46,019 nucleotides of DNA from positions 1 through 46,019 of IMG/VR virus record IMGVR_UViG_3300045952_000136; one strand, given 5' to 3'. Made by a program: the position numbers and the translations under genes. The notes under the pieces are model-generated. The model was not told the origin of the DNA, made no database searches, and worked only from the letters and a program-made list of their open reading frames with translations. Positions 42,773-46,019 of this stretch are shown one piece after another. The stretch's first letter is position 1; every line of letters begins with the position of its first letter. This DNA is from a virus.

Positions 42773-43765
42773 GTGGCCGACAACGTAACCGCGAACGCCG
42801 GATCGGGTGGGGCAAGCTTCGCCACGGACGACATCGCGGGTGTCCATTACCCGCGCTCGAAAGTCGTCTGGGGCCCGGACGGGACAGCGAACGACACCGA
42901 CGACGCGAGCGGCAAGCGGCTCCCGGTCAAGATCGCAGAAGCTCTCCCTGCCGGCGGAAATGCCATCGGCAGCGTGACGGCGAACGCCGGCACGAACCTC
43001 AACACGTCCGCGCTCGCCCTGGAGGCCGGCAACCTCGCCACGCTGGTGACCCTGACCACGACCATCGACAACGTGCTTGACTCCGTCGCCGCGTCACTCG
43101 CCGTCCTCGACGATTGGGATGAGACCGACCGCGCGAAGGTCAACCCGATCGTCGGCCAAGCCGGAGTCCAAGGCGGCTCCGGCGCCGTGAGCGCGACGAC
43201 GCAGCGGGTAGTACTGGCCACCGACGTCGCCCTGCCCGCGGGCACCAACAACATCGGCGACGTGGACGTCCTGACGATCCCGGGCGTGGGCGGCACGGTG
43301 GCGCACGACGATCCCGACAGTGGCAATCCAGTGAAGGCGGGCGGCGTGGCGCGCACCTCCGACCCGACCGCGGTGGGCAACGCCGATCGGGTCAACTTCA
43401 TCGCGACCCTCGGCGGTAAGCAGATCGTTCACCCCTACGCGCTGCCCGAGAACCTGCTCTCTGGCGTGACCGCCGCGATCACCGGCACGGGCGACACCAG
43501 CGTGATTGCCGCGCAAGGCGCGGGGGCGAGAATTTACGTGACACACATTCTCGTCACCAATTCTCACGCGACCGTTGGCACCGTCGTCGAGATCAAGGAC
43601 AACACGACCGTCATCTATCGCGGCTACGCGGCCCCTGCGGGCGGCGGCTTCTCGGTCACGCTCCCGGCGCCGTTGCGGCTCGGCGACAACGTGGCTCTGC
43701 AGGCCGCGAACGTCACCACGGGGAGCAATACCTACGTGAGCGCGAGCGGCTTCAAGGCGCCATGA
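42773..43765 (+). CDS. Virion structural protein with C-terminal jelly-roll-like domain
   Basis: 330 residues from GTG 42773. The N-terminus (SFATDDIAGVHYPRSKVVWG) is a recurring phage structural opening. A helical segment (ALEAGNLATLVTLTTTIDNV) probably trimerises. The C-terminus (ARIYVTHILVTNSHATVGTV, VEIKDNTTVIYRGYAAP, GGGFSVTLPAPLRL) is a beta domain often seen in virion decoration or tail proteins. Likely tail-tip fibre. Confidence 0.75.
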   Translation: MADNVTANAGSGGASFATDDIAGVHYPRSKVVWGPDGTANDTDDASGKRLPVKIAEALPAGGNAIGSVTANAGTNLNTSALALEAGNLATLVTLTTTIDNVLDSVAASLAVLDDWDETDRAKVNPIVGQAGVQGGSGAVSATTQRVVLATDVALPAGTNNIGDVDVLTIPGVGGTVAHDDPDSGNPVKAGGVARTSDPTAVGNADRVNFIATLGGKQIVHPYALPENLLSGVTAAITGTGDTSVIAAQGAGARIYVTHILVTNSHATVGTVVEIKDNTTVIYRGYAAPAGGGFSVTLPAPLRLGDNVALQAANVTTGSNTYVSASGFKAP

Positions 43766-45834
43766 TCCTCACGCACCTCGTCCTCTTCTCGTTCCTCGGG
43801 GGCGCCTCTGTGGCCGCCGGCCCGCTCCCCGTCGACGCGCCCGAGACCGCCCGCGCCGTCGAGTTCTACATGGAGATCGGCACGCCCGGCGTCGACGCCA
43901 TCCGCGTGGGCACGCGCGACCATGTGGCCGCGGAATGGATCGAGGCGCCCGACGACTGGCTGGACGCGCCGGAGACGTGGATCGAGCTGCGCCCGGTCTT
44001 CCGCGCGGGCATCCTCGGCACCCCGTTCATTTCCCGGCGTCTCGACCGCGCGTCCTGGGGCTTCACCGAGGTCGCCCGGGGCTCCGCGTCGCTCATCAAC
44101 CACGACGGCCGCCACGATGCGCTGTGGGACATGCAGGGCGCCCCCGTCACGATCTGGCGGCACGATCGCCGGGTGACCCCGCCGGTGACCATCGTCGAGT
44201 ACCGGGGCCTCGTCGATGCGGTCACGCGCGAGCCTAGCCGCGTGCGGCTCAGCTACACGAATCAAGATCTCTCCGCGCTCACGACGCTGATCCCGCGGCG
44301 CCTGACCTCGACGGAGCTCTTCGGCGCGACCTGCCCCACGCCCGGCGTCCCGATCCCCTACCACGTCGGCACCGTGAGCAACGCGCCGCTGATCTACGTC
44401 GTCGAGGATCATCCGACCCAGGATTACGTCTACCTCGTGGGCGAGGGGGCGCGCCAGGTGACCGCGCTCAGGCGCTCGCCGATCGCGGGCCAGCAGGGGC
44501 TCGAATTGGTCACGCCGCCCGAGTACTCCGTTTCGACCACGCGCTACCCGGGCCTGACGGTGGTGATCATGGCCCGCCGGCAAACCCTGGTCGGCGGCGG
44601 GACGCATGATCTCTACGCCGATGTGGTGGGCCCCGAGAACGAGCGCAACCCCGCCGTCATGTTCGGCCGCCTCATGAACGATCCGACCTGGGGCCTCGGG
44701 CTCCCGGTGGACGTGGACGCCATCATGGCACAGGCCGCACTCCTGCCCGCCGAGCTGCGCCTGGACGGGATCATCGGGGGCGATGGCGCGCAGCGGCCCG
44801 CGCGGGAGTGGCTGGACATGCTCCTGGAGATCCGCGGCGGGCGCCCCGACTTCGACCCGCAGCGGGGCTGGTCGGTCGTCTACGACGCGGTTGCCGCGAC
44901 ATCAGCCGCGATGACCCTGCAGGACGGCCCCGGCGCTGGCCCACGAACGCTCCTCAGCGTGGGGCAGCGCGTGCAGCCCTCGCTCGACGAGCTGGTGTCG
45001 AGCCTGGTCATCGAGTACGGCTATGACTACGTGACGGAGGCGCCGCTCTACTCGACCTCGCCGCGGACGGTGGGCGCCCGGGGCAAGCCGCTCGTGCTCC
45101 GCAATCTCCTCCTCGGGGACCGCGACGCGGCGGACCGGGCCGCGCACTACATGGCCAAGCGCTACGCGGCGGCGGCCGATCGCGTCGAGGGGGCGCGCAC
45201 CCACGAGGGCGGCCGGCGCGTGGACGTGGGCGACGTGGTGCATGTGGTGGCGCCGCTCATCGGGATTGACGGCGCGGATCGCCTGGTCATCGCTGCGACG
45301 AAGGGGGCCGGGGAGCAGGAGCTGTTCCACGTCCCCTGGTCGGCGGACCCCTACAACCACGTCGCCGGGACGCTGCCGCCGCTGCAGACGGTCGGCGCGC
45401 CCGCGGGGGTGCCCGTCGCGCCGCTCGTGACCCAGGACATCACGAGCGAGGCCACGTCCACCGTCACGGTCGTCTCGTCGACGACGCCAGTCGGGATCTC
45501 GTCGGGCGCGGTGGAGATCCTGACGGCCGAGGTCGTCCTGGCTGCGACGGCATCGATGATCGAGGTGGTGGGCGTCGCCGAGCTGGTGTCCGTGGACGAC
45601 GACGCGGGCGGCGACCTCGCGCTCTGGATCGAGATCGACAGCTTCGCGACGGGGATTCCGACGAGGGTGACCGTCGCCGATATGGTCGGTGGCAATGACG
45701 AGACCCTGATCGCCTACGGGCCGCTGCCGACCCCGGGAGCCGGGACGTATGAGGTCTCGCTGTGGGCATCGTCGAGCGCCGCGTCCTGGTCGGCCGCGGA
45801 CCGCGAGATGACAGTCAAGGTGCTCAAGCGATGA
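43762..45834 (+). CDS. Tail tip/hub protein
   Basis: 690 residues, ATGA overlap. The N-terminus is hydrophobic (MILTHLVLFSFLGGASVAAG) and could act as a signal or membrane-active segment. Residues 30-440 match central tail-hub proteins (IELRPVFRAGILGTPFISRR; WGFTEVARGSASLINHDGRH; MFGRLMNDPTWGLGLPVDVD; EWLDMLLEIRGGRPDFDPQR). The last 140 residues form a beta-sandwich end domain. Last structural gene before the membrane cassette; likely contacts the host. Confidence 0.78.
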   Translation: MILTHLVLFSFLGGASVAAGPLPVDAPETARAVEFYMEIGTPGVDAIRVGTRDHVAAEWIEAPDDWLDAPETWIELRPVFRAGILGTPFISRRLDRASWGFTEVARGSASLINHDGRHDALWDMQGAPVTIWRHDRRVTPPVTIVEYRGLVDAVTREPSRVRLSYTNQDLSALTTLIPRRLTSTELFGATCPTPGVPIPYHVGTVSNAPLIYVVEDHPTQDYVYLVGEGARQVTALRRSPIAGQQGLELVTPPEYSVSTTRYPGLTVVIMARRQTLVGGGTHDLYADVVGPENERNPAVMFGRLMNDPTWGLGLPVDVDAIMAQAALLPAELRLDGIIGGDGAQRPAREWLDMLLEIRGGRPDFDPQRGWSVVYDAVAATSAAMTLQDGPGAGPRTLLSVGQRVQPSLDELVSSLVIEYGYDYVTEAPLYSTSPRTVGARGKPLVLRNLLLGDRDAADRAAHYMAKRYAAAADRVEGARTHEGGRRVDVGDVVHVVAPLIGIDGADRLVIAATKGAGEQELFHVPWSADPYNHVAGTLPPLQTVGAPAGVPVAPLVTQDITSEATSTVTVVSSTTPVGISSGAVEILTAEVVLAATASMIEVVGVAELVSVDDDAGGDLALWIEIDSFATGIPTRVTVADMVGGNDETLIAYGPLPTPGAGTYEVSLWASSSAASWSAADREMTVKVLKR

Positions 45835-45868
45835 TCGGGGGCGCGGCCTAAGTCGGGCCAGGCGATGG

Positions 45869-46019
45869 ATGGCAGCCGATGAGCCGGCGGGGTGGCTAGG
45901 CGATGCCGTGCGGCGACTCCAGGCCGACCACGCAGCGATCCTCGCCCGGCTCCTGCGCGCGGAGCAAGACCTCCAGGATTCCATGCGCGAGCGGATCGCC
46001 GCCGATGCGCTGGCCGCCC
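45869..46019 (+). CDS. 5' part of the gene spanning the circle join
   Basis: ATG 45869 opens MAADEPAGWLGDAVRRLQAD and continues, through the 127-base overlap, into position 1-300 in frame; the full product is about 107 residues. The start follows the tail-hub stop by 34 bases, with only a weak ribosome-binding site. See the entry at 1-300 for the description. Confidence 0.75.
   Translation, partial: MAADEPAGWLGDAVRRLQADHAAILARLLRAEQDLQDSMRERIAADALAA
45893..46019. repeat. Terminal direct repeat, right copy (circular contig overlap)
   Basis: Identical to 1-127. It shows that the molecule closes on itself; one copy should be dropped when the genome is circularised. Confidence 0.9.

Noticed and set aside
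1-46019. tRNA genes, rRNA genes and riboswitches
   Set aside because: No cloverleaf with a conserved T-arm, no rRNA signature and no known aptamer core was seen by reading; a tRNAscan or Infernal run would be needed to exclude them.

Overview
The window is one complete, circular genome of a tailed phage, probably a siphovirus, from an unidentified high-GC bacterium. Its first 127 bases are repeated exactly as its last 127. That fits a circular contig cut with a k-mer-sized overlap, so the unit is about 45,892 bp and one small membrane-protein gene spans the join. GC looks close to 70% by eye (not computed). GTG starts and ATGA/GTGA stop-start overlaps are common throughout. Head and tail genes follow the lambda order: TerS, GpA-type TerL, gpW, portal, protease/capsid, DUF2190, gpZ-like, terminator, tail tube, G/T chaperones, tape measure, tail tip.

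Layout. 45869-2275 (+): five membrane-anchored small proteins after the tail genes, where a lysis cassette is expected; no endolysin is recognisable. 2338-4502 (-): a leftward block with a helix-turn-helix repressor-like gene, a lipoprotein, an RHH-like protein and unknowns. 4527-15938 (+): an early block behind a near-consensus sigma70 promoter. It holds a Cro-like protein, many very small proteins (several with CxxC motifs), a beta-helix protein, an Ala-rich repeat protein, ERF recombinase, a RecB-like nuclease, RusA, an adenine methylase, a CHC2 primase-like protein and a RepA/DnaB-type ATPase. The ATPase gene ends in a cluster of AAAGCGCAACAC repeats, the best candidate for the replication origin (or a terminase-binding cos region). 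15940-45834 (+): packaging, head, tail and fibre genes.

The late operon is interrupted at 21373-24055 by an IS1595-family (ISXO2-like) element with 23-bp terminal inverted repeats and a perfect 8-bp target duplication. Besides an intact DDE transposase it carries three passengers: a HEPN-like protein in the sense direction and two antisense genes, one encoding a membrane protein. Removing the element and one target copy restores a GTGA overlap between the flanking phage genes, so the insertion is recent and precisely defined.

No integrase, partition genes, DNA polymerase, endolysin or tRNA were recognised. A repressor/Cro-like switch without an integrase, a possible iteron origin and a circular contig leave open a plasmid-like prophage state; this is inference.
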